DNA of 64,000 bases from Apostichopus japonicus. Its lineage: Eukaryota; Echinodermata; Holothuroidea; Aspidochirotida; Stichopodidae. The stretch is from contig NC_092569.1 of the NCBI RefSeq assembly GCF_037975245.1, positions 34,820,668-34,884,667 of the forward strand, written 5' to 3'. Below the pieces are notes generated by a model. The model was not told where the DNA came from. It was given only the letters and a program-made list of their open reading frames with translations, and searched no databases. Positions 10,042 through 25,000 of the stretch are shown piece after piece. Numbering within the stretch: position 1 is the stretch's first letter; each line of letters starts with the position of its first letter. The position numbers and the translations under genes are program-made.

Positions 10042-13000
10042 CTGCAACAAACAAGAAAGGGTGAATAAACCGGTCATTTTATATACTTTGAACGAATCCA
10101 ACTTCAGATACAAGTTAAAGGGCAGTGCGTTTTTGTCCTACGAAGATGAAAACGTTAGTTCCTCGAATTTTTTGATTTTTTGTGTTCAATATTTATGATA
10201 CATAGGTAGGTATTTTGTGTTTGCAATGACGTTTTTATACTCTTTTTTTGTTCCGTTTGAAAATAAAGTGCCACAAGAGAAGTCATATACAGATGGGAAA
10301 CTACTTAACCAAATACTAGGGTTTGGTTATTAGAGTCGCTAATTTCGCTCTTGATTTTTATATTTATTTATCGGCATTTGTTTACAATACTATTCATTCA
10401 TTTATTTATTTGATTGTGATTTTAAATTCACAACTGAGTAGTTTCATACTCTTTCAAAACTTTAGTTATAAATTCCTTGTGTGTGTCGGTGTTAAATATC
10501 ATAATTTGTTGAATAATATTATGTTTAATTTAATTTGCATAACCAAATTTTCATTTCTCCCCTTATTAAACCCAGTGCTTATTTTGTGATGTACCAAATA
10601 GGCTAACTTGGGCTCTCTTTGAACCTGGACTAGGAGGGTGGGAGAGGGGGGGGGGGGGCTGTGTGATGTAGCTTCATATATCATTCAAATTAGGAAAACA
10701 AGAATATCATCGAAAGATCTAGTCCTGAGTAATCTAACATGTTATTATTACGTACAAAATAATAATTGCATTTTGCTGAAAAGCCATCATCAGTGATCGA
10801 TTGATTAAAATATCTCGAATCTATACAGACGAATAATTGAAAATACATCATTTCTGATTCCTCTGTTTCAATGACCTATGAATGATAAACCCTAGATGAC
10901 TTTATATATGATTAAATTAAAATAGCACCTCAATGTTTTCACATATGAGAATCATCGAATATACATACCACTTGAAGTCTCGCTATACAGTAACGAGAAG
11001 GCACATGTGACATGCTACCAGGTACTAGTAATATAGTATTAAACCTTTTGTAAGTTTTGAAGTGTTGCGAGTTTGGTAGTCAACAGCGCGCGGTAAGAAA
11101 TTTGCGTTAAATTTGAGACTACTCATTTAGTTTGGGATAATAGTGATGTTAAGATTTAATTTTCCTGTGTCAGAAATACATATAGCCTGGCTACTATGAG
11201 AATATCTACTGTCATAGTTTTATACATTGTTAGGTGCTTGTTACGTGCAAATACGGCCAAGAGACCTGTGTTGCCAATGAAATGCGAAACTTATCGTCTG
11301 CTTCTTATGTCTATGCACATTGTATACAGTCCTGAAAACCTACGTGCGTTCCAGCTGTAGTTCAAACGCGTGAAAGAAAATAGCAATGTTTGAAATTTAA
11401 AATTGCTGTGAACCTTGAACTTATATATCATTTTGCCAGGAATAAGGTAAATATGAGATCAGGACATTAGTTGTTGCAGAATAAACATTTAAAGAGTGCT
11501 ACAAGAATTAATTGCTATAGGGGAGCACGTCACATGATCCTCCTTGGTTGGCATGTTGTTTGGTGTTTTTTGGGGCCTTCACGCTTCTCCCAATTGACGT
11601 AATCTTCCAGATTTATGTATGAGTCAATGGTTAGAACATCAACTACTCACCCGTATTTCCACTGTGTGATCCAATTGATAGTCGATACTTGTCTGCCTCG
11701 TTATTAATGCTAAAAGTCGAATAAACGGCGTATTTCGATGATGCGCCGGAGTCCCTTAGATCAGTTCGAAGCTGGTACGTTTTCTGGTTGGTAAGAGGGT
11801 GGATATATTTATTACCTAGCCAGTGGTCTTGATTTTTATTACCAAAACCGTTCTTGTAGTCCGACCAACCACGATAAAAGTCAGTAGAGGCACTCGATCG
11901 TCGCTGGAAAACCTATGACATGAAGAAAAAGGGTAAGCCAACTGTATAATCTACAAATCCTTAAGAGCATGACATGTAAAGCCATAGATAGTTAACATAG
12001 ATATGGATATTGTCAGAGTGCGATCATTCGCAAGAGTAATCTGTTTTGAGATTTTTTCCCCTGATATGGTCAAGTTCATCTGAACGAGATCTGCAGTGCA
12101 TCATTTTGAGGAGGGTACTAAAGTATAATATGAGGAAGTTAAGGATTTAAATCCTTAATTTATTGCGAAACTCACTGTCCATCCGCCTCCGTTACTTTCC
12201 ATCTCACAGAAAACCTGAATGCCGCGTGACCAACCATCAGGGTAAATGGTGTAGACACCATCACTGCGTGTACCGGAAACATAAAGCTCGTAGCAATCTT
12301 TTGGGATCAATCTGCACGTCACTCCGTCCCCTTCGTAGTTTGTATTGCAGTAACATTTACGGACACCGTTCCTCTCAGCACAGGTTGCATGACTACTACA
12401 CTGGTAACTCTCATCTATAAGCCGGTTGTTCCTACAAGTTGATTTTCGTGTACATCTTGAATTGATGTAAAAGTGGCCCTCCTAATTTAAGATATTCAGC
12501 GAAAAGAAAAACAATAACTAATAAATGAATTATGAATTTGCGGTTGTCACAGTGAAATGTACAGGATTTCAACGGTGGGTGGCCAATGAAAAATTCCCGT
12601 CGAATGATCTAGGTATGAGTATGAAACTTTATGAAAGTTTTATGAAGTATTTGAAGCCAACTCCGTAGTAAGAGGCGAAAGGATCCGTCATCAAAAAGTA
12701 GCTGCAAATATTGCATTCAACGGCTTACCGCGACAAAACATTATGCCTAAAAATAGTTCTAACCACAAGACTGTGAATAAAGTATCTATGGATGTTTGTG
12801 TCGGGCTTATAAGTGGATGCACACTCGTAGAAGTGGTCTCGTGATTCCCGACTAAACGAAATACTTCACTTGACTGACAGTTTTGACTGGACTAGAGACA
12901 GAAAAATAGGTCAATGCCCCCTCCCCCCCCCCCAACCACGATGCGCACGCCACTCGATTATCTATAAAAGTAATGCTTTTATCAACAAGTATAAATAATT

Positions 13001-16000
13001 AAGGTTTCCTTCTTATAATATGGATAATAATTAAGAACAAAGCATTATCAAATTTCCTGAATGAACCGTACTGACCCCTAATACACTTCCTATGTCAGCA
13101 ACGAAGCAGTTGTGGGTGCACGTCTCTCCGTCCTCTTGGTAGTTTGAATTGCAGTAACATTTACGGACACCGTTCCTCTCAGCACAGGTTGCTTGATCAC
13201 TACACTGGTAACTCGCCTCTACAATCCGGTTGTTTTGGCAAGTTGATTTTCGTGTACATCTTGAATTGACGTAAAAATCGCCAACCTGATTTAGGACATT
13301 CAGCAAAAAGAAAAAACAAAAGCTTATAAATAAATTAGGAATTTGCGGTTGTCACAGTGAAATGTACAGAATTTCAACGGTGAGGTGCGAATGATAAATC
13401 CCTCGAATGATCTAGGTATGAGAAGGAACCTTTATGAAAGTTTTATGAAGTATTTGAAGCCAACTCCGAAGAAGGAGGCGAAAGGATCCGTCATCAAAAA
13501 AGTAGCTGCATATATTGCATTCAACGGCTTACCGCGACTAAACATTATGCCTACAAATAGTTCTAACCACAAGACTGTGAATAAAGTATCTATGGATGTT
13601 TGTGTCGGGCTTATAAGTGGATGCACACTCGTAGAAGTGGTCTCGTGATTCCCGACTAAACGAAATACTTCACTTGACTGACAGTTTTGACTGGACTGGA
13701 GACAGAAAAATAGGTCAATGCCCCCTCCCCCCCCCAACCACGATGCGCACGCCACTCGATTATCTATAAAAGTAATGCTTTTATCAACAAGTATAAATAA
13801 TTAAGGTTTCCTTCTTATAATATGGATAATAATTAAGAACAAAGCATTATCAAATTTCCTGAATGAACCGTACTGACCCCTAATACACTTCCTATGTCAG
13901 CAACGAAGCAGTTGTGGGTGCACGTCTCTCCGTCCCCTTGGTAGTTTGAATTGCAGTAACATTTACGGACACCGTTCCTCTCAGCACAGGTTGCTTGATC
14001 ACTACACTGGTAACTCGCCTCTACAATCCGGTTGTTTTGGCAAGTTGATTTGCGTGTACATCTTGAATTGACGTAAAAATCGCCAACCTGATTTAGGACA
14101 TTCAGCAAAAAGAAAAAGCAAAAGCTTATAAATAAATTAGGAATTTGCGGTTGTCACAGTTAAATGTACAGAATTTCAAAGGTGAGTGGCGATTGATAAA
14201 TCCCACTCGAATGATCTAGGTATGAGAAGGAACCTTTATGAAAGTTTTATGAAATATTTGAAGCCAACTCCGAAGTAGGGGCGAAAGGATCCGTCATCAA
14301 AAAAGTAGCTGCATATATTGCATTCAACGGCTTACCGCGACTAAACATTATGCCTACAAATAGTTCTAACCACAAGACTGTGAATAAAGTATCTATGGAT
14401 GTTTGTGTCGGGCTTATAAGTGGATGCACACTCGTAGAAGTGGTCTCGTGATTCCCGACTAAACGAAATACTTCACTTGACTGACAGTTTTGACTGGACT
14501 GGAGACAGAAAAATGGGTCAATGCCCCCTCCCCCCAACCACGATGCGCACGCCACTCGATTATCTATAAAAGTAATGCTTTTATCAACAAGTATAAATAA
14601 TTAAGGATTCCTTCTTATAATATGGATAATAATTAAGAACAAAGCATTATAAAATATCCTGAATGAACCGTACTGACCCCTAATACACTTCCTATGTCAG
14701 CAACGAAGCAGTTGTGGGTGCACGTCTCTCCGTCCCCTTGGTAGTTTGAATTGCAGTCACATTTACGGATACCGTTCCTCTCAGCACAGGTTGCTTTATC
14801 ACTACACTGGTAACTCGCCTCTACAATCCGGTTGTTTTGGCAAGTTGATTTTCGTGTACATCTTGAATTGACGTAAAAATCGCCAACCTGATTTAGGACA
14901 TTCAGCAAAAAGAAAAAACAAAAGCTTATAAATAAATTAGGAATTTGCGGTTGTCACAGTGAAATGTACAGAATTTCAACGGTGAGGTGCGAATGATAAA
15001 TCCCTCGAATGATCTAGGTATGAGCAGGAACCTTTTTGAAAGTTTTATGAAGTATTTGAAGCCAACTCCGAAGTAGGAGGCGAAAGGATCCGTCACCAAA
15101 AAAGTAGCTGCATATATTGCATTCAACGGCTTACCGCGACTAAACATTATGCCTACAAACAGTTCTAACCACAAGACTGTGAATAAAGTATCTATGGATG
15201 TTTGTGTCGGGCTTATAAGTTGATGCACACTCGTAGGAGTGGTCTCGTGATTCCCGACTAAACGAAATACTTCCCTTGACTGACAGTTTTAACTGGACTG
15301 GAGACAGAAAAATGGGTCAATGCCCCCCCCCCCCAACCACGATGCGCACGCCACTCGATTATCTGTAAATGTAATGATTTTATCGACAAGTATAAATAAT
15401 AAAGGTTAATTTCTAATTATTTGGACAATGATTAAGAAAAGAGCACTATAAAATTTCCTGAAAGAATCGTACTGACCCCTAATACACTTCCTATGTCAGC
15501 AACGAAGCAGTTGTGGGTGCACGTCTCTCCGTCCCCTTGGAAGTTTGAATTGCAGTAACATTTACGGACACCGTTCCTCTCAGCACAGGTTGCGTGAGCA
15601 CTACACTGGTAACTCGCTTGTATAATCTGGTTGTTTCGGCAAGTTGATTTTCGTGTACATCTTGAATTGACGTAAAAATCGCCTTCCTAATTCCACGAAT
15701 AAATAAAGTAAATTAATTATGAATTTGCGGTTGTCACAGTGAAATATACAGGACTTCAACAATGGGTGGACATTGCAAACTTCACCTGAATGATCTAGGT
15801 AAGGATTAGGATCTTTATGAACGTTTAATAAGGTCTCTGAAGCCAATTCATATGTAGGAGTCCGCAAGATTCGCCATGAAAAAGTAGCCGTCAAATGTTG
15901 CATTAAAACGGCCTATGCGACTATACATTAGGCCTACAATTGGTTCTCATCGCAAAACTATCGTTAGTAGTATCCATGCATTTTTGTGTAAGGTTTAAAA

Positions 16001-19000
16001 GGGAATGACATCTGAAGGAGTAGTCTTGTGCTTCCTGACTAAATGTAAGTAAAACATTTGCTTCTTATTATGCGGAAAAAGTCATTAAGAAGCACTTAAA
16101 ATGAAAGAACCGTACTGACCATTAATACACCTCCTTTGTCAGCAACGAAGCAGTTGCATTGGTTCAGATGGATGCATTGTTCTTGCTGTCTCATGTAATC
16201 ACCGACGCAAACACATTGCTCTGATTCTGTGCGAGAGTTAGCTGAGATGCAAGTATCAGGGTCGTCACAAGTCCTCTCGCAGGTCTCATTGCTAAATATC
16301 TCATTAGCTGGACACCATTCAGGGATTGTTTCTAGAGAACAGGAAAGAACAAAATGAACATAATAGTAACCTGATACAGTCACGACAAATACGACATGTG
16401 GCATAGAGTAGTTTGTCGTCATTATTTAAATTCGTGGTTGTCAGAAAGTTAAAGGAAAGGAACATACACTCAGAAGCTGCCCTAATAAATGTAGAACATT
16501 TTAAATAGGTAGTGGCCGTTCATTAGTCACATTAATGTTACTATTTATTCTGATAACGAGATAAAACACCATCATTTGTTGTGCAATTAGTCTGAAACCA
16601 GTTAGTCATGGCTTGTTTCTGTTTCAGAGTTCTCTAGGTGTAAGTATACTGCTTTCTGACAACAATGGTAATTAATAACATCATCAAATTTCTTTTCGTT
16701 GGTTGTTCTGATCAAACTGGGAGACGAACCTGGTTTAATGGTAAACGTTATGTTGTACTAACGTTAGGAACGGTTCCTTGTTCAGAGCCATGGTCGGTGT
16801 TGAGTACGAAGCAGTCTTTTAGTGAGTGCGTAATCACACTTTAGCTAATGGAGGCATTTTGGAATTCTAGTATGGATACTAATGCAAGATTAAGTGTTTG
16901 AACTTGCACTAGTAGCTTGTACTTGCACTCATATCATATCATATTCTAATTGCTACGATATGTATTGTAGCGCCGTTGTACTCGCTGATGTATACTCGTA
17001 CTATTATATTGTAGCAGTTTCTTCAAAACATATTTGACATGCCAAATTTACTTCCAAAAGATCCTTTCGTTTTCAGAATAAACCTTTCATTTTCTGCGCG
17101 TTTACGTTTGACATTTAATAAATGATCGCGATTTTTATGATTTTTGGGCTTTATATTTAATAATGTAAAAGACACTTACCATCTGATATTTCGAATGTTC
17201 CTAAACTAGAGATATAATAATCCCCCCATTCATCTGAGATACGAAACTCGTCGTATGTTACATAGTAAGTTTCTCCAGCAACGTTCTCAAAGTCCATTCG
17301 CAGTTGGTATCGCTTTTGATTTGTTAAGACGGCAATTTTCTCATTTCCGATCCAAAACTCACTCCCTAGAAAGCCAAAGCCATTTCTGAAGTCTTTCCAA
17401 CTTCTACTAAAATTTACAGAATCCGATCTTCGTCGCTGTAATACCTTCAAAGAATATCAAAGAAGTTAACTAGGACGTGATTGAATTATTATTATTTGTT
17501 CCCTACTGCAATGCGATTTGTTGCTAACAACTATTACACAGAAATACTTACATATTTCTAACTTCAGTTTGTAGTTTGGGCTAGATGTTTACAGTTTCCT
17601 TGGAAGAAGAACTGAAACGTACCTAAGTGCAATCTGTACTTAAATTCCACAATATTAAAAATAATTGATTAAAACTTTCGTTTCGATAAAAAAGCGAGAT
17701 TCTATTTGAAATAACGACTTTGTATTACATCGCTTTATATTGCTGCAATCGAAATCTGAAGTAAATTTGTACAAAACTATTTAAACTTGAAAAGAAAACA
17801 TCAAGTAATCAGCCATACCGTCCATCCACCAGTATCAAGATCATTGTTACAGTAAGCCTCAAACGGTTCCGGATAGCCATCTGGTTTAATAAGGTACACT
17901 CCAGATGTATTGTGGGTAGAGGAACATGCATTCGATACTTCTTTGCAATCTCTCGGATACGCAGGTTGTTGAAAAACCAAGTATGAAGAACCTGGATGGA
18001 AAGTAAAACAAGGTTAACATTTTATTGTGACTGAAAAATAATTTCAGCTAACGAAAATATCGCCTAAGATGCTTTATCTCAATTGCCTCTCTCCACCCAA
18101 GGGTTAATGGGTACATGTCAGGTAACTTGTCATTGGGCGCAGTATATAACTGCAGCCGTCTGGAGGGATTGTCTCTGGGACAGGTTATTATTGAACAGGG
18201 GTAATATAACGTCTGTAAAGCTCTTTGAAACCTATCGCTGTTTAAAAGCGCTACATGAATCGAATATTATTATTAATATTTTTACTATAAGACTTTTTAG
18301 CTAATTGTAAGAGAACTGGTTTCGTTACTAAGCGAGTTAAGGCAATGCATCAGTTTAAATATCAACTATTATTCAACTTCCATATAGTCGAAAAATATCA
18401 CCACTAAAGTTAAATGAAGTAATCGTTATTGAATTCTCAGATGTAACTGATTTGAAGCATTATATGTGATTAGTTTTCAGCCTGCAATGGAAATTCAAAG
18501 ACCAAGTAACTTGATTTCTTTTTAACCGAGCTTCCGTAGTTATCAATCATATCCAAGTGAGATCAAAAGACTCACGAAAACAGGAAAATCCCTTTGTTTA
18601 AAGTACCTGAGAAAATATCGTAGGATATAAAAAGATCGAAAGTATACTACTCAGAGGAAATCAACCACAAAATAGATATTCGGAAAAAGTAGCACGATTG
18701 AAAAACAAAACGTCAAGAGCGACCATTAAAAAGCTAACATTTCCAGCCATTCAAGTTGTCCAACTGAGGTGTTAACGTTTACATTAAATAAGTGATATAA
18801 CTTACAGAGGCTACTTCTTATTATAAGATAAATCATGTATAATAGATAATACACCTACCTGAAGATCTTCCCTCGGCACTGACGATTATCTGTGTAATAA
18901 AATACATTAACTGAATACATTACAAGACGTACAGAGCATTGCAGTCAACATAGAGCAGGATCAGATTAAATCTAATGTTAATAAAACCAGTTTGAGGGAA

Positions 19001-22000
19001 AGAAAAAACCTTTCGCAAACTGGTCCAAAATATGTTAGTTTAAGAGTAAAGTCGATTTTTACTTTGGTAAATTCTCCGGATGACCACTTTCAATGATGTT
19101 TTCCTTTTTCTACATTCCATATCGAATTTACAGGTCAATGATCACTTACAGAGTACAACGTTCTTCCAGGAAACATTAGATTACTGACATTTTTCCGGTT
19201 GTACAGCTACTCTGGCCCATGATACGTACGTGAAGGACAAAGGAAATACCCGGCTGCTTCCTTAAACAGCTTTGTTGCTTAATGCACACAGATGTTCTTT
19301 GTTCAATATATATTGACATTAGAACATTTCATACATGAGTTGTAACGCGTTTGTGTTTAACATACCTCTTTAACACGTAGGGATCATTGATATCGTCCCA
19401 GCTATTCTTGTTGGACTAAGACTAACGTGTCTTGATACTTACCGTGCACAATGAAACTCTGAATTTTGAAAGGTGTCATTTTACTTGTAAGGTAAGTTAA
19501 TAGCCAAAGATTTGTATATCTTGCTAATTAAACAATTGTAGCAACGCTACAGGAGCTAGGCTAAGCTTCTATTTGAAATCATTATGTCTAGTGTTGTGCT
19601 GATATCGCCAATATCGGACCTGGCCGATATCCGATTTTCAATCTCAAAATCGGCCCCATACTGCTACCGATATTTTTCAACAGCCAGTATGAATGTCAAA
19701 TCGCACTTTAAGTCATACTTTAATATATAAAGTATCAGAATTTTAATCGGCTATCGTAAAATAGTATATTGCACAACTCACAAACAGTAACCACTTGACA
19801 TTTCCTTGTGCCTATTCTATAACATTAGCCCTAACCTCTTTTTAACTGAATGATCATAGTCACCAACAAGATGATATGCAAGAAACTGTGTGTTAGCATT
19901 TTGTTCTTGGAAAAACACAGGTCCATTATTCCTGTTACTTCTGTTGAACGATTCGTTACTCTGTTTGACCCACTACGTTCAAAACTTAAGCTGCAAGTCT
20001 TATACAAATTGTTGTCACATTCTTAGCAATAAATGTTAAAAGATGACATCGAGTTATGAATAAAACTGACTTTCATACATAAAGGACATTAGCGCATCCT
20101 AGCTAAGAACTTTCACTACTCTTAGTAATTAACAGAACCAAAACCACAACATTTTCTTTATTTTTTTTTAACTTCCGTAAAAGTTATCTCCTACCATTTG
20201 CCGGCGATACTGACAACTAAGCCTATTCAAAATAAGCAAGTGCCTCGTCCTTGAATTATTCGACAAATTGTTTTAAACAAAATTCTCACAATACAATCTT
20301 TTCAACAATCATTTATGTTTTTACAAAATGCATCCATGATACTCATTGCAACTTTTTAAAAGATACAGACTTTTTGGAATGATTCAGTAGGGGTGTCCAC
20401 GTGTTATAAATTGTATTCTCAGCTGAGGACTAGAAGCACTGTACATGTTAATGTGGTAAGTTACTACTGTAGTTATACATATAGTCACATAGACTGGTAA
20501 AATTTACTTTAAAGCGCTACAAAAACTGTTATATACTTAACGTTAAAAGGTCTGACTGGTCTGCTTACAGATTGTTATATCATTAGATCGGTAAATATTT
20601 TTCAGAACTTGCGTCATGCTTGTTTGACCAGCTAGAACAGATTAATAAATCATCGCAAGAAACAAGAAGTAGTTTTGTTGTGGGGGGGGGGGGGGAGAGA
20701 AAAAATTGGAATTGGCTCCAACAATATAGGTCATTCTCACACGTATTACAAGCACAAACTGTGTGTGGGTCAAATTGGAAATCTGTAGTCCTTTTACAGA
20801 GAATAACATCGAACTAGATTGGACTTGATCAAGTCTCCTACGGGTGGAATTTTGTCTTACAATGACGGGAAATTAAGATGGAAGATATTTTGCTACTCAC
20901 ATCAAAACGCATGCTTTTCATGAATACTAAAAGATTGAAAAACAAATAACATGATCATGGCATATGATTGTGGCCCACATTTCATTATAACTGAAATCTT
21001 TACAAAAGCCCCTGATTTGAGTCCTCACATGACGACAAAAATATTCTTCGTGTACAATTTTGGTTCACCGATATTCAAACTTATATCTACAATGCAAAAT
21101 GGTAGAAGTACGTTATGGCACAGCAAATGTAAGACGACCTTAAAAACGCTACCTAAGAAGAATAGACTTTAAGCAATAAAATTATATGATCATGATCATG
21201 ATAAAAATTGCAAGAGATAAAGAATGTCAACAAAAAGGACAATATAAAAAGAGGAAGTTAAGCAAGAATGAGGGAATTTAATCTCTTTTCTTTCAGACCA
21301 AGTCATTCATGACCAAAATTCCATAGTGTGATATTGTTCTGCCATAAGGGGAAAGAATTGAACCAATACTCGGCTTTAAATTTGTAAAAGTATGTAGGAT
21401 CGGAAGCAGCTTGAACACATTTTTTTCTTGTTTTTTAATGCCGAATAATTATGATATAAAATGTTAGAACATCCGAGCATATGGCAGTTCAAAGTTTATT
21501 TAATGACGATGTTGTCTTTCAAGACAAAAACATATTGCATAGCATTTCCAGTAGTAAAATAGACAATTCTCTGAATAAACCAGAAAAGAAGGTTTAGATC
21601 ATTCCTGCAATTTTAGCAGTTCTCTGATGTTTTTTCTCTCCATCAAATTTGTGAAAATGCTTCAAAGCTGTGATTGCTCATGGGTGATAGTTTTTACATG
21701 TCGAACATGTTAGGAATGACTTTTTGGCACGAGTTAGTATCCTTCTAGAAAAATATTTTCCTTGGATACAGAAAATGGTATCACACTTACCTAATGTCAT
21801 GAAAAAATTAAAATCTACATTTTATACTTTGCCGTTGTCAACAGATTGAAGCGGTCAAGGCGATTTGTTTGGTATATAGCCAAAGTCTTTTTGTCGTCGA
21901 GAATGTTATTCAGGAAGCACAGACGGTGTGCGACGTTATTGTTGTTGTAAAACATTGTGTTTCATGTCACCTTATGCTGAGTATCACATGCCGTTTGTTC

Positions 22001-25000
22001 CCTAGAATATAATGGAGGAATTTAACTCGATATCCTTCAACATATAAAGCGAATTATTACCATACATTGAGTAGTGATAGATGTTATGATAATACTTTCT
22101 AGTTTTTGCAACGTGTTAGAAAAGAGACCTTTAAATACAGCGCAATGTATTTTATGTTGTTTAATTTGTAAAAGTCTATCATCGATGTTTTTTTTAAGTA
22201 CAGGAAGAGTTTCCTTTGTATACTAAATTATATTACATGTTACTGTAAACGATATACGAAACGTTACGTTTTATACTACACCAAATAGCCACATCACGAA
22301 GGGAGGGTGTGAGTCGGGTAGGAGGGAGTGATTGAGAGCAGCGAAGAGGGAGGGTATGGGTGGGGATCGGTGACTACTCTCATCGCATACATGGTATAGA
22401 TGGAGTACATTGTCAATGGTCCTATTATAAGAAGTCAGGTCATTAAGTATAAAAGACGACATGCATGAGAATATCTTCGCGTTAGGTTTACATTTTATTA
22501 ATCTATTCCAATTGAAACTATTAAACGTTACAAGAACGTTTACATGATCGCCATGACTTTATGGAACACCTTGTGTGGAAATCAAAGTAAACTACTGTAT
22601 TTGTAATAAGAGAATTAACAGATAAAATAAAAGATGATGAATATCTGTCTTTCTCGTAGTAGTTTATTTTCAAGTTATACGTTAACACCTAATACACCAT
22701 TTCGCACAGTTGTAGTTAATATATGCATTACATATTTAGTTCTTTACACGGTTAACTAGCCTTAAATATTCTAATATGTGACAGAAAACATCACTTTGGA
22801 TTGTCATTAGAATGTTCGTGAACTGCATTGTGTCAAAGGATTTTTTTCAATAAAAATGAAATTTAATTTATCTTTTGGTGAGAATTTTCTCACTCAAATT
22901 ATGTTGTATTACTTGTTCTCTGCTTTGTTTTACTGTTATAGATTATGTCTTAGAATAAAGGAAAAAAGACAAACATAAAACAGCAAATCTATAAATTGCA
23001 AAGTATAATGATTTAAAAGACAATCAACTAGAATAAGAATCAATCATGATATAGATGATTTCTCTGCACCTGCATTGCGTTATTCCGCTTGTTATATCGG
23101 CCTTTATGTTTTTTGAATGATTGGGTGAAATTTTAGATTTGCTTGTCGCACTTTGTCCAGAATACAGTCTAAATTTAAGGCTATAATGTAACAAAACTGA
23201 TTAAATGGAAAAAAATACAACTCCTCCGTGCAATTGTCTTTATATGATAAGGCATTTATTCAGCTTTTTTTGTCTTATTTTTTTGTCTGGATTGATTACA
23301 CAAAGACTAACGAAACATCTAACTACGATTTTATTTTGAGTATGATTTTATAACGTCTTTTCCATTGGAAAGAGACTTTCAATCGTTTTAATCTTCTAAT
23401 TTATTCAAATTACAGATCGTCTAATAACAGTATCAATTTTAAACAATGTTCTTACAATAATATTAGTTGTTATTATTATCACTAAATCGTTAACGTCGTT
23501 GCACATTTTATTATAATAGCGCGACACGTTAATTAGGAATACACAGTTAATCAAGTCGCACACATTCGACAAATAATGCGATACTTTATAGGTGTTTCAT
23601 TTTAACTCACAAGAATCAAAACTAAAGTAAAAACAGCTTAATGTTCATAAAGTACGTTAAACGAAAAGGTATGTTACTTTTTCTTAAATTAATTTATTGA
23701 ATGCCATATGAGCATGTTTGGGGATGTGCACATTTTCTGTCACTGTTTTAGTCAGCTAACGATGTATAAAAATATCTCAATTAAAGTATCCCATTCAGAA
23801 TCAAAATCTTACTTTTTCATTGTAATTTCCATCTTATCTTGGCATTGTAATACGACATTAAAGTCTGAGTCGCTATCAAGGAGTTACCTTTGGTCAAGTT
23901 ATATTACTTTTCGACATAATCATTGAAGAAATCAATCTTATTTGACTGTCACTTTTAAAAGGCTTGTGACTGAGTTTTTTCTTTACAAACTTTATCATTT
24001 CAAATGAAATAAATGACCATGTGTTACATTTTGTGTGCTGTAATATCCTTCATATTTAAATAACGGTATATTGGGATTACATTTCATGGGAGTATCTAAC
24101 AATATAAAGCCCTACTGAAGGAAATGAGAAACACGAAAAGAGATAAAATTGAAGCTAGCCACCGAAATCATATTTAATCATACAAAGCGTACCGAATATC
24201 ACTCTGTATCAAGAGGGAATCTCATAATTGGATTTTTTACAAGAAGAAAATGTTAACTCATGTATCTAAAAAAAATATATATATATTTAAGTTTTTAATT
24301 ATCGCTGAATTAAATGAATTATTTTGTTTAGCTATCGTACTCGTAGCCAAAATTACGAATCATAAATTTATGAGAATTTATAGAATGATCTACATGTGAA
24401 TTTAAGCTCACTAATTCATCATATGAATTGAGTGTTGTAACGTGTTGGTAGGTATCTGTGAAAGGTAGGGTTGGCTATTGGAGGGAAACCTTGTGAACTT
24501 ACGTGCCGTGAAGGATATGTGGAGAGCGATATACTCATAAGTTTGAAAAGAGATGACTTTTACCTGACCATATCACGAAACTTGATTGACTTTTAAAAAT
24601 TGGTGTGTAACGAAAAAAACGTTGAGATGTATGCATGAGCTTTTTTTAAAGTATTTTACATTTGAGACAAGTTTAGAGAATTATTTTTTTTAGCATAGAA
24701 GAACCGATTAAAGTTTTTATTCCAATATATGTGGTTAAGTTAAAGACGTTTTGTTATTTTTTGAAACACTGCTGTCCTTTCGCGAAGTTAAAAATTCAAA
24801 TTTTTAAAGTTTTTTTAAAAGTTCTTAAAAATAAGTATTTTAAATTGAAGGCGTTCTGACTGAAATTTATCAGGATTTTTTGTCGATATTTTTCTATTTC
24901 TTCGAAGACGCTAACACTTCACTTTGTCATATAATTTAATATTTACAGAGTCAGCTCAAAAACACTTTGGTGCAACTTATGTTATTGTTTTTTAAACAGA

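Larger units (their letters stand above)
12482..16119 (-). repeat. Tandem array of ~800-bp EGF exon-plus-intron units in gene A
   Basis: Exon starts at 13,076, 13,878, 14,678 and 15,477 are spaced 802, 800 and 799 bp. The introns are also near-identical, including a C-rich run (near 12,924, 13,723, 14,527 and 15,314) and the words GAATGATCTAGGTATGAG and TTCACTTGACTGACAG. The unit nearest the TIL exon (15,477) is the most diverged of the free modules. Gene B has a single free unit. This is recent local amplification, three units being almost identical. Confidence 0.95.

Noticed and set aside
9512-10198. 228-codon plus-strand open frame
   Set aside because: Antisense to the gene A last exon, whose FReD motifs are unmistakable on the minus strand; the corresponding frame is not kept in gene B.
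12482-15700. CRISPR-like array
   Set aside because: The regular repeats are ~800-bp exon-intron units in a eukaryotic gene, not short direct repeats with unique spacers.
18083-18304. 73-codon frame conserved in both gene copies
   Set aside because: Conservation follows the duplicated intron; the sequence is a SINE/L2 tail and runs opposite to the gene.
19150-19176. Alternative first exon MFPGRTLYS of gene A (also at about 63,678-63,704 in B)
   Set aside because: Phase and donor are acceptable, but the peptide lacks a hydrophobic core; the MEKCF exon upstream gives a real signal peptide with the same phase.
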